25,238 bases of DNA from a virus: positions 1 to 25,238 of the IMG/VR virus record IMGVR_UViG_3300046012_000449. One strand, written 5' to 3'. The notes beneath the pieces were generated by a model. The model searched no databases. It saw nothing but the letters and a program-made list of their open reading frames with translations, and was not told where the DNA came from. A program made the translations under genes and the position numbers. How positions within the stretch are numbered: position 1 is the first letter of the stretch; every line of letters starts with the position of its first letter. Below are positions 6,224-13,757 of the stretch, one piece after another.

Positions 6224-8679
6224 CCTGCCACCGAGATGGCCGAGTCGCGCCCGAACCTCGAGGCCGGGAACGCGTCCGTCCGGCCGATCTTCGCGAGCTG
6301 CCCGTTGATCTGGCGGAGCTCGTGCACCGTGTTGTAGCCGTGCGTCGCGATCTTCCCGGTGTGGGGGTCCGGGAGGGCGTTCGGCGCGAACGCGGTCGTG
6401 AAGTTGTGGAGGTCGGCGAGGAGCTGCGCCTGGTCTGCGGCAGCCCCGCCGGAGGTCGTCTTCTTCTTGTCGAGGTCGGCGAGCTGCTTCTTCGCCGCGA
6501 GCTCCTTCGCGACATACGTCTGCCGCTCCTTGAGCGTCAGCTGCTGGTTGGTCGACTCGAGCTTGTCGAACGCGATCAGCGCCGCGTACGCTTTCCGGTC
6601 GTCGGCGAGCGTGCCGTCGGTCAGCTTCGCCGCCGCGACCGCGTTCGTGAGCCGCAGCGCACGCACGGCGAGACGGTCGTGCAGCTGCTTCGCCGCGAGC
6701 CGCGCTCGCTTCTCGGCGGCGGCCTTCTCCTCCTTCGCAGCTTTCTCCGCGGCGGCCGCTGCCTTGTCGTGGGCGGCTTTCCGTTTCGCCGCGGCGGCGG
6801 ACTCGATCGAGGTGATCTGGTCGAGGGCGCCCTGCTCGTCCGACCGGAGGCTCGCCAGGGTCGTCGCGTGCTGCTTGGAGTCGCCGACGCCGCGACGGAT
6901 CAGATCCTCCTGCTTCTTCTCGTAGTCGCGGTCGTAGTCGATCTGGTCTTTCAGCGCGGCCACGAGCTGCGTCTGGCTGCCCTTGTCGCCGCGCGCGACG
7001 GCGAGCTGGGCGGCGGACACGGCGAGGTTGATCTTCGTCAGCCGGTCGAGCGGCCTCCGCGCCGGCGCCGCGGCCGAGCTCGAGCCGGCGGTGATCGGCG
7101 GGTTGCCGGCAATGTTGCCGCGGCGCAGACGATGGTCGCTGTGGTCCGGCGCCGAGCTCTTGCCGCCCCCGAAGATCGCGTCGCCGATCTGTTTCACGAT
7201 CCCTCGCCCGGCGACGCCACCGGTCGCGACGCTCTCGACGGCGCTAAACACGTCGCCGGCGACGCCCCCGAGTGCCGACTTGACCTTCGCCTCCTCGACC
7301 TTCTCGACATGGATCGCGATCGGGATCACGATCGGCGCGAGCTGCAGCGCCCCGAGGCCCGCCAGCGAGGTGCGCAGGCCGCCGACTTTCGTCTTCGCGA
7401 CCGTCGCCGACGTCCCGACCGCAGCGACGGATGTCGCGGCCTCGGCCTCCGACACGGCGGCGGTCGTCCCGACCTCGGCAGTCGCCACCTTCAGGAGACC
7501 GAGCTCGGTGATCGCGTGGCTGATCTTCGCGCCGGCGTACACCGCGAGCAGAGCCTCGGTCGCCTTCTTGGCGCCGCCGAGGAGCGTCACGATCGTCCGG
7601 AGCACGGGCGCGAGGTCGTGGTAGGCGCTCTCGACGCCATGCACGACGTTCGCGCCGGTCTTCATCGCCGCGTTGACGTCGTCCTGGATCTTCTGCTGCG
7701 TCGATGCTTTCCCGAGGTAGTCCGCGACGGCCGAGGCGAGCTTGTTCTCGACCGGCAGCAGATCGTTGCCGATCGTGATCTTCGTCCGCTCGAGCTGCGC
7801 GTTCGCCTTCGCGCGCGCGCCCGCCTCGGAGTTCGCATACGCGACCGCCCGGCCGGCGTACTTCCCCTGCACCGCGTCGAGCGCAGCCCACCCCTTCACA
7901 CCTGTCGCGAGGTCGACGCCGAGCGACTTGATCCCGCGCGACTGCCCGAGGAACCCCTTGATCACGAGCTGCGTCGCGCTGTAAAGGTCTGTCCCCTTCG
8001 CCCGCGCGACGTTCTGGGCGACCGCGAGCAGCCGTGTCGCGCCGGCGAGCGACCCCGTCGTCGTCACCCCGATCGTCAACGCCTTCGTCACGTCGCCCTC
8101 GCCGAACCCGAGCTGCGCGTTCGCAGCCACGAGCGCGGACACGTTGCCGCGAAGCTGCTCGACGACCTGGCCGCGGTTCTTCAACGCCGTCTCGAGCTGC
8201 CCCTCCGCCGCCTGCTGGCCGACGGCCGCGTCGGTCGCGGAACGGATCGCGAAGATCAGCCCTGCGCCGCCGAGGAACGTCGACGACGCGAATGCGATAG
8301 ATCTGCCGAAGTGCGACGCGAGCCCCGACCCCGACAGGAACCCGCGGCCGAGCCGGTTGACGGCCTGCTCTTCGCGACGAAGCGCCGACGACGACGCGTT
8401 CGCCGACCGGGCGACGCTCACGTTCGACTTCGACGCCTCCGACTGCACCCGCCGCAGGTTCAGCTCGGCCGAACGGACGCTCGCGGTGATCTTCCCGTTC
8501 GACGACCTCAGCGCCCGGTCGAGGCGGTCCTGCGCCGACGCGAACTTCAGCGCGTCATCGGACATCCCCGCGAACGCCGACCGCACCGTGCTGCGGAGCT
8601 GCTCGAGCTCGGCCGTCGCCCCGGCACGGTCGACCGACAGCTGGATGTCGCCGCCCGCGATCTTCGCCGAAGACGACAT
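6220..8679 (-). CDS. tail tape measure protein
   Basis: An 819-residue protein and the longest tail gene here. Residues 1-110 are helical and charged (GATAELEQLRSTVRSAF, LRRVQSEASKSNVSVARSA). Hydrophobic segments follow around 120-145 (SIAFASSTFLGGAGLIFAI) and 440-460 (LQLAPIVIPIAIHV). Residues about 610-680 form an Ala/Lys/Glu-rich coiled coil (AAAAAEKAAKEEKAAAEKRA). These are typical of tape measure proteins, which fix tail length and move through the membrane during DNA entry. At the usual ~1.5 angstrom per residue the tail would be about 120 nm (family rule, not measured). No lysozyme or peptidase domain was recognised. The Shine-Dalgarno GAGAGGGG lies about ten bases before ATG 8679. Confidence 0.9.
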   Translation of the reverse strand: MSSSAKIAGGDIQLSVDRAGATAELEQLRSTVRSAFAGMSDDALKFASAQDRLDRALRSSNGKITASVRSAELNLRRVQSEASKSNVSVARSANASSSALRREEQAVNRLGRGFLSGSGLASHFGRSIAFASSTFLGGAGLIFAIRSATDAAVGQQAAEGQLETALKNRGQVVEQLRGNVSALVAANAQLGFGEGDVTKALTIGVTTTGSLAGATRLLAVAQNVARAKGTDLYSATQLVIKGFLGQSRGIKSLGVDLATGVKGWAALDAVQGKYAGRAVAYANSEAGARAKANAQLERTKITIGNDLLPVENKLASAVADYLGKASTQQKIQDDVNAAMKTGANVVHGVESAYHDLAPVLRTIVTLLGGAKKATEALLAVYAGAKISHAITELGLLKVATAEVGTTAAVSEAEAATSVAAVGTSATVAKTKVGGLRTSLAGLGALQLAPIVIPIAIHVEKVEEAKVKSALGGVAGDVFSAVESVATGGVAGRGIVKQIGDAIFGGGKSSAPDHSDHRLRRGNIAGNPPITAGSSSAAAPARRPLDRLTKINLAVSAAQLAVARGDKGSQTQLVAALKDQIDYDRDYEKKQEDLIRRGVGDSKQHATTLASLRSDEQGALDQITSIESAAAAKRKAAHDKAAAAAEKAAKEEKAAAEKRARLAAKQLHDRLAVRALRLTNAVAAAKLTDGTLADDRKAYAALIAFDKLESTNQQLTLKERQTYVAKELAAKKQLADLDKKKTTSGGAAADQAQLLADLHNFTTAFAPNALPDPHTGKIATHGYNTVHELRQINGQLAKIGRTDAFPASRFGRDSAISVAG

Positions 8680-8695
8680 CAGACCACCGCCCCTC

Positions 8696-8788
8696 TCAGA
8701 GCGCCGCTAACGCCGCGCAGCCGCCGGACACCGTGCACATCGGCTTCTCCGTGGCGGAGGACGCCACGGGCGTTGCAAGACGTTGCAT
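8696..8788 (-). CDS. possible 30-residue microprotein between chaperone and tape measure
   Basis: An ATG at 8788 with a close GGAAG upstream reads MQRLATPVASSATEKPMCTV followed by SGGCAALAAL and TGA. It fills most of the only sizeable gap in this part of the operon, ending 16 bases before the tape measure start. It contains two Cys and a small hydrophobic end. Against it, the same bases form a perfect hairpin (8749-8769), and the ribosome binding site is closer to the ATG than usual. It may be a non-coding structured spacer. Confidence 0.3.
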   Translation of the reverse strand: MQRLATPVASSATEKPMCTVSGGCAALAAL

Positions 8789-8810
8789 CAGCTTCCAGCC
8801 GGGCCGATGT
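8738..8810 (-). other. nested inverted repeats (RNA structure) between chaperone and tape measure genes
   Basis: An inner perfect 8-bp stem, CCGTGGCG / CGCCACGG with a five-base loop (8749-8769), is enclosed by a second complementary pair, ACATCGGC (8738-8745) with GCCGATGT (8803-8810). The outer arm begins exactly at the stop codon of the frameshifted chaperone product. A direct repeat CGTTGCA occurs twice at 8771-8787. There is no U-run, so it is not a standard intrinsic terminator. It could tune expression of the tape measure relative to the chaperone, or stabilise mRNA. Confidence 0.5.
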
Positions 8811-9043
8811 CAATGCATGACCCCGCGGCGGACGTTCTCCATCACGGACCGCTCGACCGCCTTCACGCGCGCGTCGAGCTCCACGCGCTCCTGCTCCGCC
8901 CTCGCGCGCTCGTCGAGCTTGCGCATCAGCGCCTCCCGCAGCATGAAGTCGAGGACGGGGTCGTCGGTGAGAGCCGGCCAGAAGCCTGTCCGCTCCGCAA
9001 GCCGCGCGACACGGAGGCAGTCGTCACTGGCTACCAGCGCCCG
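8810..9043 (-). CDS. tail assembly chaperone, frameshifted C-terminal extension (gpT-like)
   Basis: This frame has no proper start of its own but has clear coding bias. From CGG 9043 it gives 77 residues (RALVASDDCLRVARLAERTG, a central DDPVLDFMLREALMRKLDE, ending NVRRGVMH), largely helical and charged. It overlaps the end of the preceding gene in the +1 frame and stops just before the tape measure region. This is the classic arrangement of phage tail assembly chaperones, where a minor fusion product (here about 227 residues, 8810-9494) bridges the chaperone and the tape measure protein during tail assembly. The frame is open only from 9112 downwards, so the shift must occur between 9112 and 9024. 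Confidence 0.85.
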   Translation of the reverse strand, partial: RALVASDDCLRVARLAERTGFWPALTDDPVLDFMLREALMRKLDERARAEQERVELDARVKAVERSVMENVRRGVMH

Positions 9044-9494
9044 GAAAGGTGGCGAGCGGGTCGACGAGCCTCCCGGCCTCGTCAACGACCAGCCGGTGCT
9101 GGGCGACCATCGCTATCTCGTCGAGGTCGTAGGGGTCGAGGTCGGCGAGGTCTTTCGGCTTCAGCTTCGGCGCCTGCACCGCTGCGAGCACGAGCCGGTT
9201 GCGGAGATCGACGAGGCCGCGCGACAGCCCCTGTGCTTCGACGAGCGAGGCCTTGTCGCCCTTCGCGAGCTTCTCGCCGATCTCGACCGTCAACGCCGAC
9301 TGTTCCCGCCCGACGCGGATGTTGTCGAGGAGCGCGATCCGGATCAGGTCGTCGGGCATCGCGTTCATCGAGAGCAGCTCGTCGAGCGTCATCGGCCGCA
9401 CCGCGTACCTCGTGCCGGAGGATGCGGTCATGTTGACGACCGCGTTGCGTTTCGCCTCCGCGAGCGACGAGGGCTTCCACGCCTGCTCAGGCAT
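9024..9494 (-). CDS. tail assembly chaperone (gpG-like)
   Basis: A 156-residue protein whose ATG lies inside the end of the tail tube gene (8-base overlap, 9487-9494). It contains a strand-rich start (RNAVVNMTASSGTRYAVRPM), a helical middle (DDLIRIALLDNIRV, EIGEKLAKGDKASLVEAQGL), and ends with PLATFPGAGSQ and TGA at 9024. Its place between the tail tube and tape measure genes, with an overlapping out-of-frame extension, identifies it as the abundant short form of the tail assembly chaperone. This protein keeps the tape measure soluble and is absent from the finished virion. The extended form is annotated separately. Confidence 0.87.
   Translation of the reverse strand: MPEQAWKPSSLAEAKRNAVVNMTASSGTRYAVRPMTLDELLSMNAMPDDLIRIALLDNIRVGREQSALTVEIGEKLAKGDKASLVEAQGLSRGLVDLRNRLVLAAVQAPKLKPKDLADLDPYDLDEIAMVAQHRLVVDEAGRLVDPLATFPGAGSQ
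9044..9050 (-). promoter_or_regulatory. predicted programmed frameshift site (ACC TTT C)
   Basis: In the chaperone frame the codons are ACC-TTT-CCG. Slipping one base forward at TTT gives TTC, which the same phenylalanine tRNA can read, and enters the extension frame at CGG 9043. The required change of frame is +1 (equivalently -2), not the commoner -1. This is the best slip sequence in the 9112-9024 window, but it is chosen by eye. Confidence 0.45.
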
Positions 9495-10485
9495 CCGGTG
9501 TGGCCTTCGCGTTCACGGTGACGATGACGAGGTTGTCGGCGAGGGCGGCCTGCGGTTCGGTGCGGAACCCGAGCACCTCGACGTACGGGTTGCCGTCGAG
9601 GTCGAGCGCCTCCTCACGGGTCGAGTAGCTGATCTCGGTGCCGGTGATCAGGAACGAGCGGAGGGTGCTGCCCGAGCCGCGCGTGTAGAGCACCGAGAAC
9701 GCCTCGGTGTAGATGTCGGCGGTCGCGGCGGTGCCGGTCTTCGAGCCGGTGTCGATCGCGCGCTGCATCGCGTTGTCCTGCGTGTACCTCGAGACGGACC
9801 CGTCGACGGCGAACTTGCCCGGTGTCGCGTCGATCGCGCGGAAGCCGGAGTCGCCCTGGCGGCGGCCGCCGTTGCGGTTGACGGTCACGGTCACCTGCTT
9901 GGTGAGGCCGAGGTGCACCGTCGCGTACTTGATCGCCGCCTCGGCGTGGATGAACGGCAGCTCGTCGGCCGGGGCGGGGATCGGGTCGGGGGCGGCGACG
10001 TTGTTCGTGACGCCGAGCGCGACCCACTGCAGGCCGGTGACGCGCAGCTCGGTGTCGGAGTCGTCCTGCGAGGTGAACTGGCCGCCGAAGAGCCGGCAGC
10101 CGTCCCAGAGGCGGCCGCCGCCGTACGGGACGACCTCGAGGATCGAGTAGTAGGGCTGGTCGTTCGACGGTGTCGCGGTGTGCGTGGTCGGGGTGACAGT
10201 CGAGGAGTCGGCGTCGTCTCCGAGCAGCGCTTCGGCGATCAGGTCGAGCTCGGACGGGCGGCCGTAGACGCCGAACGAGAGGCCGGGCCCGATCGCGGAG
10301 ACGTGCGAGCCGCCCTGCTGCGACGATGCGTCCGACTCGGACAGCTCGGTGATCGCCCTGGCGGGGTCGGTGCTGAACTCGTAGATGCGGAGCGCCATCG
10401 CGTCGGAGAAGTCCGAGACGGCGGTGTCTTTGTCGACCTGCTTCTTGACGAGGATCGTGCGGCTGTTGCCGGCGAAAAAGGTCAT
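9487..10485 (-). CDS. major tail (tube) protein
   Basis: A 332-residue protein with a strong GGGAGG (10493-10498) seven bases before the ATG, consistent with high expression of a structural protein. It begins MTFFAGNSRTILVKKQVDKD, and beta-rich segments run throughout (YYSILEVVPYGG, TELRVTGLQWVALG, KQVTVTVNRNGG, SFLITGTEISYSTREEALDL). The last ~50 residues (VEVLGFRTEPQAALADNLVI) form a strand-rich end. Position immediately before the chaperone pair is that of the tail tube subunit, which polymerises around the tape measure. The length is at the upper end for tube proteins, so an extra surface domain may be present around residues 170-260. Confidence 0.82.
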   Translation of the reverse strand: MTFFAGNSRTILVKKQVDKDTAVSDFSDAMALRIYEFSTDPARAITELSESDASSQQGGSHVSAIGPGLSFGVYGRPSELDLIAEALLGDDADSSTVTPTTHTATPSNDQPYYSILEVVPYGGGRLWDGCRLFGGQFTSQDDSDTELRVTGLQWVALGVTNNVAAPDPIPAPADELPFIHAEAAIKYATVHLGLTKQVTVTVNRNGGRRQGDSGFRAIDATPGKFAVDGSVSRYTQDNAMQRAIDTGSKTGTAATADIYTEAFSVLYTRGSGSTLRSFLITGTEISYSTREEALDLDGNPYVEVLGFRTEPQAALADNLVIVTVNAKATPDA

Positions 10486-10531
10486 TGCGTTGCCTCCCTA
10501 GGCGGGTTCGTTGTTCCGGTGGACGGAGGGG

Positions 10532-10963
10532 TTAGCGGCCTAGGGCCGCGCGGAGCGCTTTCAGGCCGGCGAGCTTCGCCGGGTTCGAGATGTTGCGGGC
10601 CTCGACACCGCCGGTGTCGAGGTGCTCGCGGTGGGCCTCGTAGCTCGTGCGGTTCGCCTGGCCGGGACGGACGGGCCAGGAGTCCTTCCGGCGGTCTGCC
10701 CCTTTGAGGTGGACGTGGCGTTTCCCGAGCGAGCCTTTGTCGAAGATCCGGAACTTCTTGTTCGTCGCCGACACGGCCGACGCCCAGCCCGACAGGGTGC
10801 GTCGGGCGGGCATGGGGTTGAACGACGAGACGTTTCCTGCTTTCTCGGTCGCGACGGCGGCCATCACGGCTGCGCCCTCGTCCAACGCCTCGAGGACGCG
10901 CCGTTCGATCTGCTCGTCGAGCCGGTCGAAGTGGTCCTCGAAGGTGACGTGGGCGTTGATCAT
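10532..10963 (-). CDS. HK97 gp10-like neck/tail-completion protein
   Basis: A 143-residue protein starting at ATG 10963 (ATGA overlap with the previous gene). The first helix (EDHFDRLDEQIERRVLEALD, then EGAAVMAAVATEKAG) and the following basic, strand-forming region (RIFDKGSLGKRHVHLKGADR) match the general form of HK97 gp10-like proteins, which act at the head-tail joint. The C-terminus is helical (PAKLAGLKALRAALGR). The stop is followed by a six-base stem with a TAG loop (10535-10549) within the end of the coding region. The order of this gene relative to the next is swapped compared with some HK97-like phages, so the exact neck role is uncertain. Confidence 0.68.
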   Translation of the reverse strand: MINAHVTFEDHFDRLDEQIERRVLEALDEGAAVMAAVATEKAGNVSSFNPMPARRTLSGWASAVSATNKKFRIFDKGSLGKRHVHLKGADRRKDSWPVRPGQANRTSYEAHREHLDTGGVEARNISNPAKLAGLKALRAALGR

Positions 10964-11394
10964 GCGGCTTGCTGCGCGATGTTCTGCATCAGGGCGGTCA
11001 GCGTCATCTCGACGTACCAGCGGTCAGCGTCGTCGTTCAGGACGCACGTTGTGACGGAGACGGCGACGTTCGCGACGAAGTCGCCGGCGCGGTTCTTGTC
11101 GGCGAACGCGGTGAGCAGGTCGACTTCTGCCTGCTCGAGCGCTTCCTGGTCGCGAGGCGTCGTCGCGGACGGCTGTTTCGAGAGCGGCGGGAAGTAGCGG
11201 AGGGTCAGCGTCGGCTTCGCGAGCGTTCTCGACGACGCCTGCGGGGCGTAGCTGGGATGCCAGATCCGGATCTTCGGGAACGGGTCGCGGTTGACGCCGT
11301 CGGCGCGGCCGCCGTCGATCGCGACCGGCGGCGGGAACGGTGTCGCGAGGTAGGTCTGGATCGCCTCACGCGTCTGTGTGATGACGTTGCTCAT
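10960..11394 (-). CDS. tail terminator-like protein
   Basis: A 144-residue protein with ATGA overlaps on both sides. An N-terminal helix (SNVITQTREAIQTYLATPF) is followed by a Pro-rich loop, then a strand-helix pattern (TLTLRYFPPL, DQEALEQAEVDLLTAFADK) and two closing strands (ANVAVSVTTCVLNDD, RWYVEMTLTALMQNI). This helix-strand-helix-strand layout and the size fit tail terminator proteins (gpU/DUF3168-like), which cap the tube and join it to the head. The family was judged from pattern and gene order, with no diagnostic motif. A head-closure role is the main alternative. Confidence 0.6.
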   Translation of the reverse strand: MSNVITQTREAIQTYLATPFPPPVAIDGGRADGVNRDPFPKIRIWHPSYAPQASSRTLAKPTLTLRYFPPLSKQPSATTPRDQEALEQAEVDLLTAFADKNRAGDFVANVAVSVTTCVLNDDADRWYVEMTLTALMQNIAQQAA

Positions 11395-12008
11395 CCGACG
11401 AACGGCGGCTGGAGCTGGGCGAGCGTCGCGAGCGCGTCTTCGCGGCGTGCGACGAGGCCGCGGATGTTGATGCTGTCGAGCGCGTCAGCGAGGGCGGTGC
11501 CTGCGCTTGCAACGTCGGAGACGTAGCGGAGGATGACCGATGCGGCGACGGCTTCAGTGACGAACGTCGGCACCTCGGGGAAGCCCCATGTGGCTGTCAC
11601 CTGCACCAGCTGCTCGCGCCTGGCATGGCGCGGGACCGCTCCTTGGAGCTCGAGTTCGGTGACCGGCTGCCACGCAGCGGTCGGGTTACGGCGTGGCCCG
11701 TAGAAGGTGGCGACGTCGCCGCTTGCGACAGCCGTCGTCGTTCCGTCGCTGTTGATGAGCTCGACCGAGAGCGTCTCACCGCCGTCGAGCGCACCGACAT
11801 AGACCCGGCCGCGCGCGTCGATCTCGAAGAGACGGGCGGCGGGCTGGGTCTCCTCCGTCGGGACGAACTCGGCGTGTGAGTCGGCGGCGAACTGCTCCGA
11901 TTCGGCGGTGATCAGCTTCACGATCTTCTCGTCGGTGTCGGTGTTGGCGCTGTAGCCGGGGAGGTAGGTGGTGACGTCGGCGTAGTCGCAGAGGTCGCCC
12001 GCTGCCAT
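11391..12008 (-). CDS. head-tail connector (gp6-like adaptor) protein
   Basis: A 205-residue protein with AGGAG six bases before the ATG. The start is typical of gp6-like adaptors (DLCDYADVTTYLPGYSANTD, then DEKIVKLITAESEQFAAD): helix-rich with a conserved 'T..dv..yl' opening. A middle beta segment (AARLFEIDARGRVYVGALDG, TLSVELINSDG, VQVTATWGF) looks like an inserted domain, and helices close the protein (TEAVAASVILRYVSDVAS). The motif 'VTATWGFPEVP' followed by a helix is common in phage connector proteins annotated in actinophages. It would form the ring below the portal. Confidence 0.72.
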   Translation of the reverse strand: MAAGDLCDYADVTTYLPGYSANTDTDEKIVKLITAESEQFAADSHAEFVPTEETQPAARLFEIDARGRVYVGALDGGETLSVELINSDGTTTAVASGDVATFYGPRRNPTAAWQPVTELELQGAVPRHARREQLVQVTATWGFPEVPTFVTEAVAASVILRYVSDVASAGTALADALDSINIRGLVARREDALATLAQLQPPFVG

Positions 12009-12063
12009 CAGCTTCTCCTATGGTCGGTGTAGGTCATGAAAACTCGATTCCAGTTCCGCCGTC

Positions 12064-12375
12064 TTAGTAGACGCGGAGGCCGCCTGATCGCAGGATCGGG
12101 ATCTCTGGGCTGTCGGTGACCTTCACCCAGACGGTGTAGGAGCCGACTGCCAGGTCGATGGTTCCGCCGGGGCCGACGAGGCAGCGTGCGTAGTAGCGGC
12201 CGCTGATCGTCTCCCAGCCGGCGGTCTTCCAGTCGCCGCTCACAGGGTCGACGCCGACCGCGGTGAACGCCATCTGGACGGTGTCGCTGGTCGGGTCGTA
12301 CGCGGCCCCGTCGACGACGGCGCTGACCGGGGCTTTGACGTACTGGAGCGAACCGTCTTGGACGGAGAGACTCAT
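12064..12375 (-). CDS. small beta-rich structural protein
   Basis: A 103-residue protein starting at ATG 12375 (ATGA overlap). Alternating strands (QYVKAPVSAVVDGAAYDPTS, TVQMAFTAVG, RYYARCLVGPGG, SYTVWVKVTDSPEI) with a terminal GGLRVY suggest an Ig-like or jelly-roll fold. The sequence 'DPTSDTVQMAFTAVGVDP' with 'GDWKTAGWE' is of a kind seen in small actinophage virion genes. It is the last gene of the block between capsid and connector. A role as an accessory capsid or fiber-associated protein is inferred only from place and fold type. Confidence 0.65.
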   Translation of the reverse strand: MSLSVQDGSLQYVKAPVSAVVDGAAYDPTSDTVQMAFTAVGVDPVSGDWKTAGWETISGRYYARCLVGPGGTIDLAVGSYTVWVKVTDSPEIPILRSGGLRVY

Positions 12376-13757
12376 GTGAGCGCACCTGCTTTCCAGCCCG
12401 ACGTTGAGGCGCCCGTCTTCCAACCCATGTTCGGCGCGCCGATGCGGAACGACACGGACGGCACGGTGACGGTGCCTGCGAGCGCGACGCCTACCGTCGC
12501 AGCCCCGGTCGATGTCGATGTGAGGGCGCGGTCTCGGACGAGCGTCGATGAGATGGTCGCTGTGCCGAGCGCCTGCGCGCCAAGGCTGCGAGCGCGGGTG
12601 AGGTTCGCGGAGACGGTCGCGGTCGCGGTGATGGCGGCGCCGCGGGCGCGGCTGCGGACGACGGCTGCCGTAACTGTGGCTGTGCCGTGGATCGTCGGTG
12701 TGAGAAGCCTGGTCTGGCCGCCGAGACCGGCGCTGACGGAGGCCGAGCCGGAGCTCGTCGCCGTGAGTGCGCGGAGACGGACGATGGCGGCGCTGACGGT
12801 GGCGGCCCCGGAGATCGCTGCGTTGCGCGAGCGGGTTCTGACGACGGTCGCGGAGACTGTCGCGCCGGCCGAGATGGACGCTCCCCTCGACCTGACGCGC
12901 ACGACCAAAGCGGAGACCGTCGCCGCGCCCGTGACTGTCGCTGTGCGGGCGCGGGTTCGTTTGACGCTCGCCGAGACCGTGGCGGCGCCGGACACAGAGG
13001 CCGCGCGCGCTCTCGTGCGAACGACGGAAGCCGCGACCGAAGCCGCCCCGGATATGGCGGCGGTCAGCGTCTTCACGGCGCCGCTGGCGATCGCGATCTC
13101 GAGGCCGACGATCGCCGCGCGCGCCGAGGTGGCCCAGCTCGCGCTTACCGTCGCATCAGCACCCGCCGCATCCGACCACTGGCACTCGTTGCCGCGGTTC
13201 GGGGTCAGCATATTGTTGTCGGAAAGCTCAGTCCACGAAGTCCTCGGCGTGGTTGCTTCGCCGGCGCCGTGCGACACGAACGCGATCCCGCGGTTGCCAG
13301 CGTTCGCGAACGCCGACATCGCCTGCGAGATCGACGTGGCCGCGTTCGCAGCGACCGGCAGCGCCTTGAACACGGCCTGGACGATCGCGCCGGCCCCGTT
13401 CGTCCCCGACGGATCCATGCCGCTCACCTCAACGACAGCCCACGACGTCCCCTGCTGAATCGACCCCCAAGCGAACGTGATCGCCCCGGAGCTCGGCGAG
13501 GCTGTGAGCGACCGGAAAACGTAGAGGTCGCTCTCGGATGCGGTGTCGGTCGACCAGTCGAGGTTCGACCCGATCTGCGTCCACGTCGCACCGCACCCAG
13601 ATACAGACGAAGGGGTGCCGGGGACGCCTCCGCTCTTCGCGCCCATCAGGAACAGCAGGATCAGCTTGTTCGCGCCGGGGCTGATCGAAGCCGTCGCATA
13701 CGACGTGGTGTCCGTCGAGTCGTTGCCGGCGTCGAGAAGAGTGAAGGTCAGAGCCAT
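12372..13757 (-). CDS. virion surface protein with ten 20-residue repeats
   Basis: A 461-residue protein starting at ATG 13757 (TAATG overlap). Residues 1-228 look like a jelly-roll/lectin-type beta domain (KLILLFLMGAKSGG, SDLYVFRSLTASPSSGAITF, WAVVEVSGMD, NRGIAFVSHGAG). Residues 229-431 are about ten tandem repeats of about 20 residues with consensus A-x-[IV]-S-G-A-A-T-V-S-A-x-V-V-R-T-R-[AS]-R. The end has a doubled GWK motif (GWKTGASTSGWKAG). The repeats alternate small/hydrophobic residues with regular arginines, which would suit a beta-solenoid or fibrous shaft with a basic face. The gene sits between capsid and connector genes, so a head fiber or decoration role is proposed. Known function: none recognised. 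Confidence 0.75.
   Translation of the reverse strand: MALTFTLLDAGNDSTDTTSYATASISPGANKLILLFLMGAKSGGVPGTPSSVSGCGATWTQIGSNLDWSTDTASESDLYVFRSLTASPSSGAITFAWGSIQQGTSWAVVEVSGMDPSGTNGAGAIVQAVFKALPVAANAATSISQAMSAFANAGNRGIAFVSHGAGEATTPRTSWTELSDNNMLTPNRGNECQWSDAAGADATVSASWATSARAAIVGLEIAIASGAVKTLTAAISGAASVAASVVRTRARAASVSGAATVSASVKRTRARTATVTGAATVSALVVRVRSRGASISAGATVSATVVRTRSRNAAISGAATVSAAIVRLRALTATSSGSASVSAGLGGQTRLLTPTIHGTATVTAAVVRSRARGAAITATATVSANLTRARSLGAQALGTATISSTLVRDRALTSTSTGAATVGVALAGTVTVPSVSFRIGAPNMGWKTGASTSGWKAGALT
12465..13073 (-). repeat. tandem array of ~60-base coding repeats
   Basis: About ten copies of a 60-base unit encode the 20-residue repeats of the surface protein. Copies are diverged at both DNA and protein level. 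One copy (the sixth) is atypical, with SAGLGGQTRL in place of the Arg-x-Arg end and one extra residue. Such in-frame arrays can change copy number by recombination. Confidence 0.8.

Noticed and set aside
6322-8820. Very long plus-strand open frame opposite the tape measure gene
   Set aside because: It is an Arg-rich translation with no recognisable domain, produced by high-GC antisense of a clear tape measure gene. All neighbours are on the minus strand.
8810-9085. Separate chaperone-extension gene starting at TTG 9085
   Set aside because: There is no ribosome site, the first ~14 residues have no coding bias, and the layout matches a frameshift fusion better.
9024-9112. A -1 frameshift in the tail chaperone
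   Set aside because: The coding extension lies in the +1 (or -2) frame; the -1 frame shows no comparable coding sequence here.
12009-12063. Nine-codon ORF (MTYTDHRRS) ending in TGATG at the connector start
   Set aside because: It has no good ribosome site of its own, and the connector gene already has AGGAG six bases upstream. It is probably chance.
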